Source: Glossina fuscipes (lineage: Eukaryota > Arthropoda > Insecta > Diptera > Glossinidae). Taken from it: 64,000 nt of DNA. How positions within the stretch are numbered: position 1 is the first letter of the stretch; each line of letters begins with the position of its first letter. The translations under genes and the position numbers were made by a program. Location: contig NW_023998415.1 of the NCBI RefSeq assembly GCF_014805625.2, forward strand, positions 27,664,967 through 27,728,966, given 5' to 3'. Positions 47,981-60,030 of the stretch are shown piece by piece. The notes beneath the pieces were generated by a model that saw only the letters and a program-made list of their open reading frames with translations, ran no database searches and was not told where the DNA came from.

Positions 47981-49949
47981 TTTGTATATGCACCTGGTTT
48001 ACGTGATTCCAAAAATTTATTACCTAGATTAATAGGTTTGCAAGTCAAAATTCAACCGTAAACGAATGATTCATAAACTTACTACACTTTCATAAGATAC
48101 AGTAGTGAACGCTTCAAGTTGCTCTGTTTCTTTAACCCAAAAAACATTTTAGCCTTTAAAACATATTGAATGTTAAATAATTTGTTGCAATCCTTCAAAA
48201 ATTTTCATATATTGTTTTAAGCGAATTAGAGGTGAAAAAGATTAGAATTTGTTTGATTTGAGGAGATTCTTAAAAGCCCAGCCTAAATATTTAAATTAAT
48301 ACACATCAATAAACATAGCTTTGTGGTAAGTATGTTACATGGATGCAAGACTTGCGCAGAACATTATTTCGAACTTTCTAAAACGTTTGCGTTAATCGAG
48401 ACGAGTCATCGATGACTGATGAACCAAAGAATTTGTCTGTTTGTTTTAACAGCTGCAAGAACAAGTCACAAATTCAGTTTCTGCATTTGAAATCATTCTG
48501 CTCAAAGTCTATTTAACAGCTTGATATGAAAATAACAAAGTTTCGTTTTTTAACTAATTTATCTGGTATTTGTTATAATATATTCAAAGGTAGGTGCTTG
48601 CGGGGAATCCAAATTCTGTCATAAAAAATGGGAAAAATGTGCAGCTAAAGATTGAAAGCACTTTGAATGAAATAATATTTGTTACCAAAGGGCAAACAGA
48701 CTGCTACACTTGCCATATAGGCGCATCATGAATATGGACGTGTTTGTAAATGGGTCGCTCGCATGCTGCTTTCAAACTTACCGCGTCAATGTTCATACAT
48801 CTCCAAATGTAATCGTACATTGGCAAATTGCAATTGTTTCTTTTGCAGAGTATAGCCTATAGCAATAGCCTTCAATGTTAAGATCAAGGTTTTTTTTTTT
48901 TTTCTTTCACAAGTCATGCAGGAGACATCCACTATATATATGTGCGGACAAGATGGTGTTCGGAAAGGATTATAAATAGGGAGTAAATGGAGATATATCG
49001 GTTACGGCGGGAGAGACTACTACTGGTAAGTTGTTTCAAATGCGGACAGAGGCGATTGAAGAATCACACAGGTCGCGGTATTGTGTCGTACGATATGTAG
49101 ATAACTCCATGACAAATATCTTTTATTTCTGTTGAACAATTGCGATAGACCTTCCTATACATGGGCATTATATAGCCGACAATACGCCGATGCTCAAGAT
49201 TATCGAGTGTTGTTGAAACACTTTCGTGCGTCAGTATGAGTATCTAAGCCTTTCGCTACATGCGGTCGATGGCTTCTGAGCAAAATTTGGAGGCTCACGC
49301 GCACGCGCACGCATGCAAATTATACTCTAATTTTGGCGGGATATAGGCAACAAAAATGGTACAAACACCGATTTGTGAAGTATTGTTTGCACCGCTTTAA
49401 AAAATCTAGGCCTTTGAATCCATCTTGTGTCCAATGAAGATCATTCTGTATTCGTATGCTCGGACTATCAAGATTGGCCGATTTTACGCTATTGGCACAA
49501 CCAAACGGGAGGGACCGTTCATCGGTTTTCTTGTCTGTTAGGACACAGCATCGAGTCGTAATAGCGTTAAGCTAATCCTACTTGCCTGCTTCCCATTCAG
49601 TAACTTTTATGAGATCTCTTGTAAATGTACCTCTCATCATGCAGGTTTCATTCTCTAGCTTTATTTTATTCTGTTTATTCCGCTTTATATAATAGTTCTG
49701 CACTTTACATTATTTTAGCGACATTTTAGATTTGTATTTAAAATATTCTTCCTCGCCTTTGCCTTTTATTTTCTCAAATTGGGCATTGATTTGAAAATCC
49801 CTCTTATACAACTCTGGGACTATGTTCGACAAGTTAACTTTTTATACTGTTCAAATTTTTTTCCCTCGCCTACATATTTTTCTATCGGCTACTATTTGGA
49901 TACTTTAGGAATTCTTTAAGCCAATAAAAAGAACATGAAACTAATAAGT

Positions 49950-50520
49950 TAAAACAACATAGTCGGATTTGACCGACTCTTAAATACCATGCACTGTTGT
50001 GAATACTTCAAATACACCGCTTCCCGCAAAAAAAACTAACACAATTACAATTTGTTGCTATCTGAAGGCTTAGACTCCCTTATATAGAAGCGGACCGAAA
50101 ATGTGAACCGACTTGGTCCATATTTAGTAAAGTTCATTTTCTGATCAAGGAACTTATTATCCTTCACATACAAACCACGTCTTATTAACATACAAAGTCC
50201 AGCTTTACATTTGTATCAAAATGTGTTGAAACTCGCAAAATGTATAGGTGGACAGAAATGGCCTGACTACAGACAGACAGACGAATAGACTTGCTCGAGT
50301 CTCATAAAATATGCATCTATCTTACGTCCTTCTCTGAATGCTACATACATATATCATGTCTACTAATAGACACCCTACACTACCTTACAGTTATCCATAT
50401 GTTGACTTTTAAAATAGGGACGAACGCTATTGAAAATAGTTTGGGTCGGTCCACTTTTTCGACGACACTCCATGTAACGCCCCATGTCGATAAGTTGCTA
50501 TACCGAAAAAATTGCAAATT
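49950..50520 (+). repeat. Dispersed repeat family B/C, long but diverged copy
   Basis: It starts GTCGGATTTGACCGACTCTT-AAATACC and continues GAACCGACTTGGTCCATATT, then an AGACAGACAGACGAATAGAC block. It ends with GAAAATAGTTTGGGTCGGTC and TGTAACGCCCCATGTCGATA, which match the middle of family B (ATAGTTGGGATCAGTTCACT, TATATAACGCC at about 43594-43625). It therefore links the 5' portion seen at 32955 with family B. ORF 50291-50524 is incidental. Confidence 0.5.
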
Positions 50521-51246
50521 TTAAAATGTCTTGACAAAAGTGAGAATGTATTTATATATATATATATGTAATAATAGTAGTTAAAATATATAAAATTATA
50601 AAAATGACCTATGCTGAATTGTGAGCACGTAGTTCAATTTTTGAACCTCTCGGCTGTAAGCGTTCTAATGGAAAGTAAGCGTTTATTTGCAAAGAGGTGC
50701 AAAGTTTTAATATACATTCCCATAATAGTAAGCTCACATGATAAAGGATTTTTGTGTTCAACGCAAAAATAATTGTGTTAGGCAATGTGGTGTAGGGTAA
50801 TGAACAGAGTAGGCATAGTGCGAATATTATGTTTTCACTTAATGAAATTTTCTTCTTTTTTTTTTTTGCAAACTTATTGCATACGTTATGAGCTCGCTGG
50901 AGTGTACCATGGTTGGTCTCTGCAAGTGGAATAACGAAATTATTTCAGTATCCTTTCACTGAAGAATGTAAAAATATGTCAAAATAGTGAAAAAGTTCTA
51001 AAAAAAAAAAAAAAAATGAAGAAAAAATTTGCTTCTTGTATGCCTTGTCGTCAATCGTAAATCTAATTGCGAAGATAGATTGCAATGGTAAATGTGCACA
51101 CACTTTGATCTAAACGTTTTGTGATTTAACAGCGAGAAACAAAATTGTTGAAATAATTAATTTATAGTCAGCACCGAGTTTAATGTTTAATTAAAACGCT
51201 ACACATTTATTATGCTATGCTGATATATTCAATTTGTTTGTGTGTT

Positions 51247-51249
<3 letters not shown>

Positions 51250-51280
<31 letters not shown>

Positions 51281-51288
51281 TGTATGTA
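51250..51288. repeat. (TATG)n microsatellite
   Basis: About nine tetranucleotide units without interruption. Confidence 0.95.
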
Positions 51289-51547
51289 CATGCATATATA
51301 CGTATGCACACAGCGTATGAAAGCTCGAAAATCCAATACATACGTTTCTATGACATAATAATAATAACTTTTATTATGCACCGTAATTAGTTATCAACTC
51401 AATGGAACCTGTTGTATGGAACAAATATAATCGCATACAAATATACATATAACATATATATCACTTGCAATACAACTGCTGTACCGCTCCACGCTACGCT
51501 ATTGCTTAACTATGCACATAACTAGTAAATGCATACATATTTGCTAA

Positions 51548-51591
<44 letters not shown>

Positions 51592-52013
51592 ATATATTTC
51601 AATGTATAAATGGACAAATTGCTACATTTTCATTTTGTTTCTATACCCAAGCGTGGAAGTAAATTATTTCGTCATATCGCTTACATAGCCTAGAAATACA
51701 TATCCGAGCCATTTATAAATATATAAGCAAGTAAGTTCTAAGTAGTCAGATGTACTTTTGTCCGATCGTTTGCTATTGACTCTTACAACTTTGAAAATTA
51801 TAAAAATTTAAAACTTGGAAATTCGCTAAATACGTCTGGACGTATACTCGATTGATGTTCGCATGGGAAGTCACGGCGAATGATGATATGCTACGTTTTA
51901 AAAGGCATCTGTTTGGCGCAGCGACACTTCCATATTTAATATAGATTATAGGTGTCCAAAATTCGTCTTAAAAGCGTGTACAGCGTGTTCCTACCTATAA
52001 TTTTGTTATCTAT

Positions 52014-52044
<31 letters not shown>

Positions 52045-52299
52045 GCTATTATTCTAAGTTGAGGCAAGCAGCTGCGCGTTATTATTGTAAACTAAAACTC
52101 TATTGAAATCTTCTCCTTTATAAACAAAAGAATAGTAAACTTCATAGGTGCATATAACATCATGTATCGATGTAAGTTATCTTGTATATCTGTGCAATGT
52201 GCATTGCAATTATATATGTGTGCAGGTTTAAACGTTACTTAGTTGTTTACTCAGTTAGTAAGTCAGTAATTTGTACACATTATTTGCGATTTTCTACAT

Positions 52300-52300
<1 letters not shown>

Positions 52301-52362
<62 letters not shown>

Positions 52363-52364
52363 TA
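52301..52364. repeat. Compound (AC)n/(TA)n microsatellite
   Basis: (AC)9 runs into (TA)n of over 40 nt with one TG interruption. Confidence 0.95.
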
Positions 52365-53419
52365 CGCATGCTCGGACACAATATACTTAAAATGTATATA
52401 AATGATCAACGATTGTTTATCAAAGCAATTGACATTGAAGTGCTAAACTATGATATGCAGCGATGTGTTTTTGTTGCGTTATGTGTTTGTTAATTATTTG
52501 ATCTGCTAAATGGTCTAAATATACTAGAAAGACTAACATAGAGAGTCGTGTGTTAACTAGTGAGAGTGATACAATACAACAAATGGAAAAAAAGTACATC
52601 TTGAGCATATAACTAAGAGCACGAACAACAACAACTTTTCAACTGGCCATAATAACCTGGAAAGGTTTTTCTTTAGGAATTTTGATTTCAATGATTTAAA
52701 AAAGACAACAATAATAACAAAAGGCAAACAAACGCTAATGGATTTTTTAATTAGTAGCTCGTGTAAATACTCCTTTTGTTGACCCTTTATACTTGATTGT
52801 GTTCTTAGTTTATTATACATAATTAATACGCACCTCACGCTTTTCAATTCTAAATACGTATAAACCACTAATGCTGTTGGCTGGCATGCCTAAAAGCGTT
52901 TATGCTTCTCTTATGGCCAACATGCTTTATATGTAACTATACATGGCTAGGATAGGTGCAGTTTTTAGCGAAGTTCCTCAACTGACATAGCATTATGAAA
53001 ATTCGTTCACATACATATGCACATGCACAATTCGCTCCCTTCTCTGCTTGTATCTTCACACAACTAACTATCTACGTAAACGCGAGGAATATCAAATAGA
53101 CATATATTTAAATATCAAACTACTTTTGCATGGCTTTGATTGACGTGCTTAGTCCTTTATTCTTACTTTCCGTAGGCTTGTTCTTCTCTTGTATTTTCAA
53201 ATTTATATATATCTCTATTCTTTGTTACATTACAAATACATTTGCGGGCTTTATTGTCTTCTTCTTGCCTTTTTTATATCCTGCACTACTTGCGATACGA
53301 GGTATATTCAATATATAACACCTAGAACGGCTTGAGATAGAACTACTTTTTCTTATACCGATCGATTCAATGAATTCTTCTACTGTTCCGTTCAGCTGTT
53401 TGATGTCTGTTAATGTAAA

Positions 53420-54290
53420 TTTTTTGCTCACCTTAGAGCTCAATGCAATTTTTGAGATATTTGGATGAAATTTGGGTACACTGACGTCTTCTGCACCCTA
53501 TTGAACCCTATTGCAAATGGTTCGGATTGAGAGAAAGAAATTGCTATTATAAGTATTTTGCGACAAAATTCGCTGCGTAATAGTATTTCGTGCTTTTCGT
53601 GCTATTTCGGCTGGGGCAATTTTTTTAACCCCCTCTCATATAATCCTTCCTACAATAAGTGAATAAGTGAATGTTCATATGGTAAAGAGATCTATTTAGT
53701 TCTTAATATTTCATGGTGGAAATTGGTTCATGAGAGCAATGGAAAACATTATCGAATTTTGACCATACATGTCTATGTTTTGGATAGCACCGCACCTAAC
53801 GATTCTCAGGAGATTTAAGCTGTTATATGCCAAAGAGGGATAGTAGTAATTTCAAAAAAAATAAATGAATAAATAAAGCGGATCAAATTTGAACCACTCG
53901 CTTGCATGAATAGTAAGCCGTTCAGAAATGAAGGGTTAATTTTTAATAGTTTACCAAGAGAATTGATTCCTTGTTGCTAACAAAACCAAAAAATTAACAA
54001 TACGGAGGCTGGACCACGTACGTCTACTTTTTAGATTCTCACATATATAACATAACTGACATATGTCATGGAAAACAAGCCCTGATACGGAGAGAAAGTG
54101 TAATTTTTGGTTTTCCATGACCAAAACTTAAAAGTAATAAAATTTTTGCGAAGTAAATTAATTTTTTTTTTTTTTTTTTTTGTTTCACGACATATGACAT
54201 TTTGAGCATCTTCTAATATGCGGGGTTGCGCGAAAATTATGTGTAATTTTTGATCTATTATTACCAAAACGAGCGAATAGTTCTGCCAAG
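53420..54290 (+). repeat. Dispersed repeat family B copy
   Basis: Colinear with 43440-44350 over nearly 900 bp: GATGAAATTTGGGTACACTG, TTCGCTGCGTAATAGTATTT, TTTTTTTAACCCCCTCTC, TAATATTTCATGGTGGAAAT, ACATGTCTATGTTTTGGATA, AATAAAATTTTTGCGAAGTA interrupted by a T22 run, and ATATGCGGGGTTGCGCGAAA. Both copies have small indels and no shared reading frame. It is followed within 50 bp by a family A copy. Confidence 0.7.
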
Positions 54291-54339
54291 TGATAAGAGT
54301 AAAGTATTTCGTAAAGTATATGTGGAAATTATCATGTTT

Positions 54340-54715
54340 CTAACTTTAATAATTTCTGAATAAAAAGCAAAAAACTCACAAATTTTTATTAAAACAAAAA
54401 AAAAAAAAGATTTGCGTTCAGTTTACGCTACACTGTGGGCTTCTGCTCTAATCAATTCGGCCCATTTTCAATACCAACATGTGTGCGAAAGTTTTCAATG
54501 TTTTCAAATGTTGTTTCAATTTTCAAGTCGATATCTTCACTTTCGCAACCACGAGAGTGCCAACAATAAACCCCGCACAGAACACAGACGGGCAGACATA
54601 ACTTACGCAAGTGACTGATTAAGGATACTTTGCAGGGTCTCTCAAGCTTCCTTTTGGATGTCACATCCCATCTCCCATCCCACACTCCCATCCTTCGGTT
54701 GTGGGTATAAAAAAT
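54340..54715 (+). repeat. Dispersed repeat family A copy (long)
   Basis: Partner of 34960-35347: TTTCTAACTTTAATAATTTC start, GCAACCACGAGAGTGCCAAC identical to the other copy, and a CCTTCGGTTGTGGGTATAAA end at about 54692-54711. Within it, TCACATCCCATCTCCCATCC shows a local CCCATC duplication absent from the other copies. ORFs on both strands are incidental. Confidence 0.75.
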
Positions 54716-55189
54716 GTATTTACACGCTACAAACTTTCATGCGAACAATAAACATTTACATGATCACAATTCTAACTTAGGGTATTCTCCGTGGCCGAAA
54801 ATTGATGAACTGAATGGGGCATGATGAGTAAAGCTTTCTAATATTTTAAGACAACTCGCTGATAGAAAAAAAATATACTTTGCTAAATTGCGACCTGGTC
54901 GGTTCATGTCTGTGGCTCCCTTCCTTATATCGATTCCCGCGAGTACCAAGACTTCAGATCTTTATATAAGGCCGGCTTTATATAAGGTCTCAACTCATGT
55001 CTAGAACGTGTCCACGTCCGTATGTGAATGAAGCTAAATGAGAATTTATAAATTAGTGTAATTAAATCGAAAATCCAGTGGGAAATTTTTTATTTCCGTT
55101 ACCATTACCCGATTGCATAATTTTGTTAAGGTACTTCAAGCTGTCATATGTTTGTGAAAATAAGAGTCCATTTTGTCTACCCGTTTTCT

Positions 55190-55440
55190 GACTCTACTTG
55201 CGGTGTGGGATAATTTTGTTGACCGATCTAAGCTTGTTTTTTCGTCTGTCGTTTCGTTTGTGTCTCGTGTTTTCTTGTGTTCAACCTACAGGTCACAATT
55301 TTTGCGATATTTTAATAATGAAATTTAGTAGACTGACGTGTTGTGGCCTAAGGATGAATTCTTTTAAAAATGGTTCGGTTCACATAACTTTTTTTAACCA
55401 CTTTTAATATAACACCTTATTGCGGATAGTCGATATATGG
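55190..55440 (+). repeat. Dispersed repeat family B, partial copy
   Basis: A TGTTCAACCTACAGGTCACA block, then TGAAATTTAGTAGACTGACG, TGTTGTGGCCTAAGGATGAA, TTCTTTTAAAAATGGTTCGG and ATAACACCTTATTGCGGATA follow the order of 43470-43640. It stops where the longer copies continue. Confidence 0.6.
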
Positions 55441-56964
55441 ATAACTGTACGGTGTGAGGTGTTTAACTATGGGCCCCGCCCCACATTATTGTTTACTCCC
55501 CTTTATTTGTATAAATCTTTTAATAAACATATATATATATATTTATTTATACGATAGGGAGGATGTAATTTACATGTCCACGGTTGTATATATGTTCGCT
55601 TTTTTCAATTCATAGTAAAGAACGCCACGAACTGATTTTTTGCTGAAATTGAAATGGTTTGCGCATTGCAGCGAATACTTAAAGCTTCTTTGTTTCTTAT
55701 TAATTTTTTTTTTTTTCGTTATCTATATTACGGGCAATTTCCTAAGACTTGGTTTATGCCTGATAGACATGAGAATATAAAGTAAAAAAAAAAAAAAAAG
55801 TTGTTTGTTGCGCTATTATTTTATATTATTCTTTCTTCTTTCAAGTTTTAGGAACACAACGATTGACATAATTCCCACACATAACAAAAATCAAAATATA
55901 TTTCTTCTTATAAATTGTAATTATGTTCAAAAAAAAAAGAAAAAAGAAGAAAAAAAATTAAAAACTGATCACTACTACAGACATGCGTATTTTGTTATAT
56001 ATATGCAAACAAATAAATCAAAATGCAATGGACCTTAACCACACATAAAATTAAAACGCAATGAAGCCTACGAAAGGTTTGCTCTCAAGTCTGGAATAAA
56101 AGTCGGCCGGCTTTGAAAATTTGCGTGAGAAATGAACAAACATTTCAAACATGTCTTTTAACAAATCTCGTTTGCGATCATAATTTTCGCCTATTGCGTT
56201 TACTGTCCCTTTGAGGAGTACTCGGTTATGCATAGTCGAGCATGTAAGTGCGCAAATTAATTTGTTATAACATTTTTTTTTTGAAAGACTACACTCTCGA
56301 CTGTTGCGTGGCAATGCATTTCGCCCAGTAATGCATTAAGGTGAGGGTGTGTAGAGTTGTACATAAATAGAATTGTTATGCTTTGATAATTTAGTGTTGA
56401 AAGACAGCCACACACCTATTTCTTAGCAAAAGAATGCTACAAGAATTATTATTGTATACAGACGAGAACGAGACGAGAAAGAAAAGGGTTTGTGTGAGAA
56501 ATGCATTGTTTTGCACATGTCTTGTGACACTTCTCTCTGATTGCAAATTTTAAACATTTTCTTTTGTTTACAAATTTGTTACAAGCTTGATTAGCAATAA
56601 GATATTGAGAGGAACATGATCAAATACAAATTTGTTTCGATATTCCCCGCTCATACAATCTTATATTGGTTGAGCAAAGTCTTATCTTGTCTTGTCTTTG
56701 CCTTTGCCATTGCCTATTATTATCTATGCTTGTATTCATAGAGAGATTTATATATATAACATTAGATAAAAGTCTAATTAAATTGGAGTCTTCGCATATT
56801 GTATTCACATTCACTAATGCGCATGTAAAGATATAGATTACTTTCTGCAGTCATCAGAATAAATGAAATTGTTCGGCAAATGAAAAAATTAATGAAATGT
56901 AAATAAGGATAATATAAAGGAAAAAGCGGATGAGCATTTTTAAATGCAGATAATTAACTGTTAC
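55441..56964. other. AT-rich non-coding stretch, no gene seen
   Basis: No supported gene. Short A/T runs occur at 55704-55715 and 55783-55799. A minus-strand ORF at 56051-56314 (87 codons, including HNRVLLKGTVNAIGENYDRK) is not low-complexity, but it has no motif I can name and is not called. Confidence 0.55.
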
Positions 56965-57190
56965 CAGTTTCGCTAATTGCTACTACTGGGTTGGCTGCTA
57001 TTACTAGCTAGCCGTCACTATTTGCTGGCTACCATTAGCAGCGAAGCATATTTTATTTGCTAATTGCTATTCCTAGCAAGCTGCTAAGTGCTATTTCTGG
57101 CTAACTGCTATTTTTCGAACTAACTGCTTTCTCTAGCAAACAATTGCAAGCTACTATTGCCAGCTGGCCAGCTATTATTAGTTAACTGCT
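56965..57190. repeat. Degenerate GCTA-rich minisatellite
   Basis: About a dozen imperfect copies of a unit near CTAACTGCTATTTCTGG, 17-21 bp long, with recurring CTAATTGCTA, GCTGCTATTACTAG, CTAACTGCTATTT and GCCAGCTGGCCAGC variants. Unit boundaries are blurred by indels and base changes, so it is old. A stretch at about 57147-57170 contains the palindrome CCAGCTGG. Confidence 0.75.
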
Positions 57191-58085
57191 ACCACTTACT
57201 TAACGTTCGTATTTTGAAATAAAACTGATACACCGTTAAAATCGTATTTTTATTTTTCTCTTTATTTTTTTAAGTTTTTTTTGACGTTCTTGCCAGCTTA
57301 TGTGTCAACAGATACGTCGGTTGCTAAAGTGAGACTACGCAAGAATATGAGATTTCGTTAATACTCATAAAATTCATTTAAATTCTTTTGTTTCGATTCC
57401 TGTTATATTGTTTATGTTTTCATTTAAGAGGAATACCTTGCTGACCCAGTTTTTTCTGTTTTTTTTTTCTTCTCTTACTTTCTTTTTGCGAAGAGTCCGA
57501 CTTCGCCCCTTTGTTATATCCAAATTATTACAAATGTCAAACTTTTTAATGTATTATGGTTATACCTTATTGAGTGCGGAGTCCACCCGGTGTGTTGATT
57601 AATTAGCGCATTAATCAGCTGACCTCAAAACATACAAAAACCGAAAGTTCTACATTCTTAGTGAAACTTGCTTGGAAATCGGTAAACTTTGCAAATCAAA
57701 ATCAAAAAACAAAGACGAAAAAAAAATAAAAATAAAACGCGAATATCTGTAAATTACGGACAAAAGCTTTAGACGGTCATCAGCCATAAATCAGTTATCC
57801 GCTTTAATATGACAAAGAAACTGCAACGTTGACAACGACTTCAAGTTTTGCATATACATGTAAAAAATGTTCACATTGATATCCAACTTAAATAGTCTGA
57901 TCAAATTTGTAAAAGGTATTCTTCTTTCTGCGTTTTCAACGACCAACCTTCAATATGAATCATGTATAACGGGAAAGAGAAAAGTGCAGTTTTAATCTTA
58001 ACCCGAGCTGGATTCGATAATCATTTCATCATCTTACCCGGTTACGAATTCAAACTTACACAAGCAGATACATACAAAGCAGATA

Positions 58086-58125
<40 letters not shown>

Positions 58126-58560
58126 AATTATACAGAAAACAGGCAGGTGGAAACTACATACATATATGTATGCAGGATTTTTCCTTAGAGACGACCCATT
58201 TTCATTCGCTTCCTGCAGGCCTACATCTATGCCTTTGATTTTCCATTTCGACTTTTGCATGTGTTTGTTTGCTCTATTGCGGAATAAAGATAATAAAATT
58301 AAAATCAGACACAACATCTTTTTCACTTTTTTCCTACTAAGAGTGAACGTAACGACCAATTTAGCTGCAAGAGTCAAATTTGAGAGAAATTGCCTTTCAA
58401 GTCAATGTTTTATGACGGACGGATATGGCCAATCAATTCCACTATTCATATTTATGTGGAATTTGTCTTATACATACATAGGCATATGTATGTGGAATGC
58501 AAATAAGTTCTCCATGTTGGAATTGGAAGGCATTCATTTCTCCCACCATTTTGCGTATAA
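57191..58560. other. AT-rich stretch with poly-A tract; long ORF is not credible
   Basis: A35 lies at 58088-58122. The 200-codon plus ORF at 57962-58564 is the longest in the window, but it crosses this poly-A as a Lys run and shows no domain; both halves look like chance openings. The reverse strand is also open here. No gene is called. Confidence 0.55.
58088..58122. repeat. Poly-A tract of 35 nt
   Basis: An uninterrupted A35. No retroposon body was recognised on either side. Confidence 0.95.
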
Positions 58561-59400
58561 ATGATTTTCGTATTCGTCCTTGTGCGGTATAAGTTTTATT
58601 TGTTTACAAGCGGTAAAGAGGTGGATGCCAACAAGAAATATTCATGGCATTGCATGTCATTCTGCTTTAAAATTAGAAAAAAAAAAAACGCAGCTGAAGT
58701 CACTGAAATGCCTGAGTTCACTTGCAATGAAAACGCCGTAAGCTATAAAATAATTGGAAACTGATTAAGGAGATTTCTAGCGAAAAAGATAACGAACGCT
58801 CTGAAGCTTCGCGAAACTAGACCAAAAATTCCAAAAAAAAAATTTTTTCTCAAAGAAAGGATGCTTTGCAGTTGGAAATAAATCAGAGAGCACTTTCAAT
58901 ACGATTGCATACAATGGTAAGGATACAAAAGGAAGGTAGAAAAATGAGTTCCTCGTGAGTTAAAGAAATGAAACAAAAATTGTAGTCTTGACATTTGCTA
59001 AGTCAGTATCATGCAGAATTACTATGCAGAACGGATCCTGTATAAACAAAACGACACATGGATTGATGTAAGACAATCATCCATACCTGTTAAAAAATCG
59101 AATATTCATGTCTACAAAGTGCTACAGTGCGTCTGGTGCAATTGGGAAGGAAGCATTTACTATCGACTTCTAAAGCCAAATTTCGACCAAAAAATGTAAA
59201 GAACTTTTTTTCTACACTTTATGTAAGCGTCACAAATATTTGCAAAGCTCCTATATGCCGTAGCATGATATAAAAATTAGTTATCATACACGTTGCCCAC
59301 CAGGCGAGAAATTTCAGGTGATCTTACATGTTACTAAGCCGGCCAACGGCTAACATCTATGTGCATGCTCGCATGCAATAATGAAATTCTCTAAATGAAC
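58561..59400 (+). pseudogene. mariner transposase remnant, nearly full span but heavily decayed
   Basis: Plus frames give FTSGKEVDANKKY at about 58609-58647, matching the N-terminal block F-(R)-x-GK-x-A-x-x-A-x-x. Near 58948 comes VPRELKK (the WVPHEL linker block) in one frame. From 59011 to 59199 there is a long open stretch, ERILYKQNDTWIDVRQSSIP then NIHVYKVLQCVWCNWEGSIY and YRLLKPN. This is the segment around the second catalytic Asp: GDEKW has become AERIL, while the VWW-D-x-x-G-x-(I/V)-(Y/H)-(Y/F)-x-LL-x-PN block is well kept. A weak match to the HDNARPH region follows near 59280-59310. Stops, shifts and the altered catalytic residue make it inactive. No terminal inverted repeats were identified. 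Confidence 0.8.
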
Positions 59401-59889
59401 ACACGTGTCTTATTAAAACAATCATATAATTGTTGTTGTGTCCCTATGCAACTTTTCACACTGTCTAATGTACATTAACATATGTATGCATGTGTGAACA
59501 TTGAAGCATGGCATTTAAACCGCTATTCGATTGTAATTGCTACTGATTTCTAATAGATTTCTCCGCGATCGCTTTCTTCACACTACTGCATGAAGAATTA
59601 TGAACTTCTTCTCACTGATCATTAATTGATTTTTTCACTTACACTCGAATGTTGTTCCTTTACTGCATCCTCTTTACTGCGTTTCATCTATGTTCTCTCT
59701 ACTCGTAAAGATGGACCGATCCAATGCATGTTAATTATGGTTCGGCCACGGGCTAACCCGTGCTCAAATTTTACCAACTCCATCCATAAGTTAAAGACAC
59801 AAATCCATAAATAGGCGTTGGACATGAATAGAGAGTCAAATCAATTTCGCAAATAATTCTGATTCTATTCGTATCATGGAATACGTGTT
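59401..59889. other. Non-coding stretch, no gene seen
   Basis: Nothing supported. Part of the mariner 3' end may lie at its left side. ORF 59626-59814 has no recognisable features. Confidence 0.5.
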
Positions 59890-59946
59890 CATTTTAAGTG
59901 TTAGTGGATGTTGCATCACTGATATCAGGATCAGTGATGTAAAATG
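59890..59946. repeat. Imperfect inverted repeat with a 10-bp perfect core stem
   Basis: CATCACTGAT at 59914-59923 and ATCAGTGATG at 59930-59939 are perfect complements around a 6-nt loop ATCAGG. Outer arms CATTTTA (59890-59896) and TAAAATG (59940-59946) add 7 bp beyond a one-sided 17-nt bulge. No reading frame covers it. It could be a small hairpin RNA, a decayed inverted-repeat element or chance. Confidence 0.6.
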
Positions 59947-59989
59947 AAAAGATATAGTAAGCATCAAGTAAAGGTGAAAATCATTAACT

Positions 59990-60030
59990 ATTTGGTTAAC
60001 CAAATGGGGTTAAATCCCATTTTTCCAAAT
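59990..60030. repeat. Overlapping palindromes
   Basis: ATTTGGTTAACCAAAT (59990-60005) is a perfect 16-bp palindrome. AAATGGG (60002-60008) pairs with CCCATTT (60016-60022), and CCAAAT recurs at 60025-60030, able to pair with the first ATTTGG. The alternative stems are mutually exclusive. Confidence 0.7.

Larger units (their letters stand above)
44351..49949. other. Long non-coding stretch rich in microsatellites
   Basis: No supported gene. Arrays: A25 at 44813-44837, (TC)n at 45280-45300, A28 plus a purine-rich tract at 45735-45800, (TG)n at 45873-45886, (TA)n at 45917-45955, a GC/GT alternating tract at 46171-46214, (CAA)n at 46318-46346, T-rich runs at 46565-46623 and 47766-47812, and (GCTT)n at 47917-47980. 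The 138-codon ORF at 47122-47538 ends in low-complexity Phe/Leu/Val translated from TTTG and TTTC runs. 48600-49950 shows nothing recognisable. Confidence 0.6.
50521..53419. other. AT-rich non-coding stretch with microsatellites
   Basis: No supported gene. Arrays: A15 at 51001-51015, (TATG)n at 51250-51288, (TA)n at 51555-51589, T runs at 52015-52044 and a compound (AC)n/(TA)n at 52301-52364. ORFs at 52182-52493, 52557-52868, 53130-53318 and 53225-53443 show no recognisable domain. Confidence 0.6.

Noticed and set aside
57962..58564. A 200-codon plus-strand ORF, the longest in the window
   Set aside because: It passes through a 35-nt poly-A as a Lys run, has no recognisable domain, and the reverse strand is open across the same DNA. 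No splice or start context supports it.
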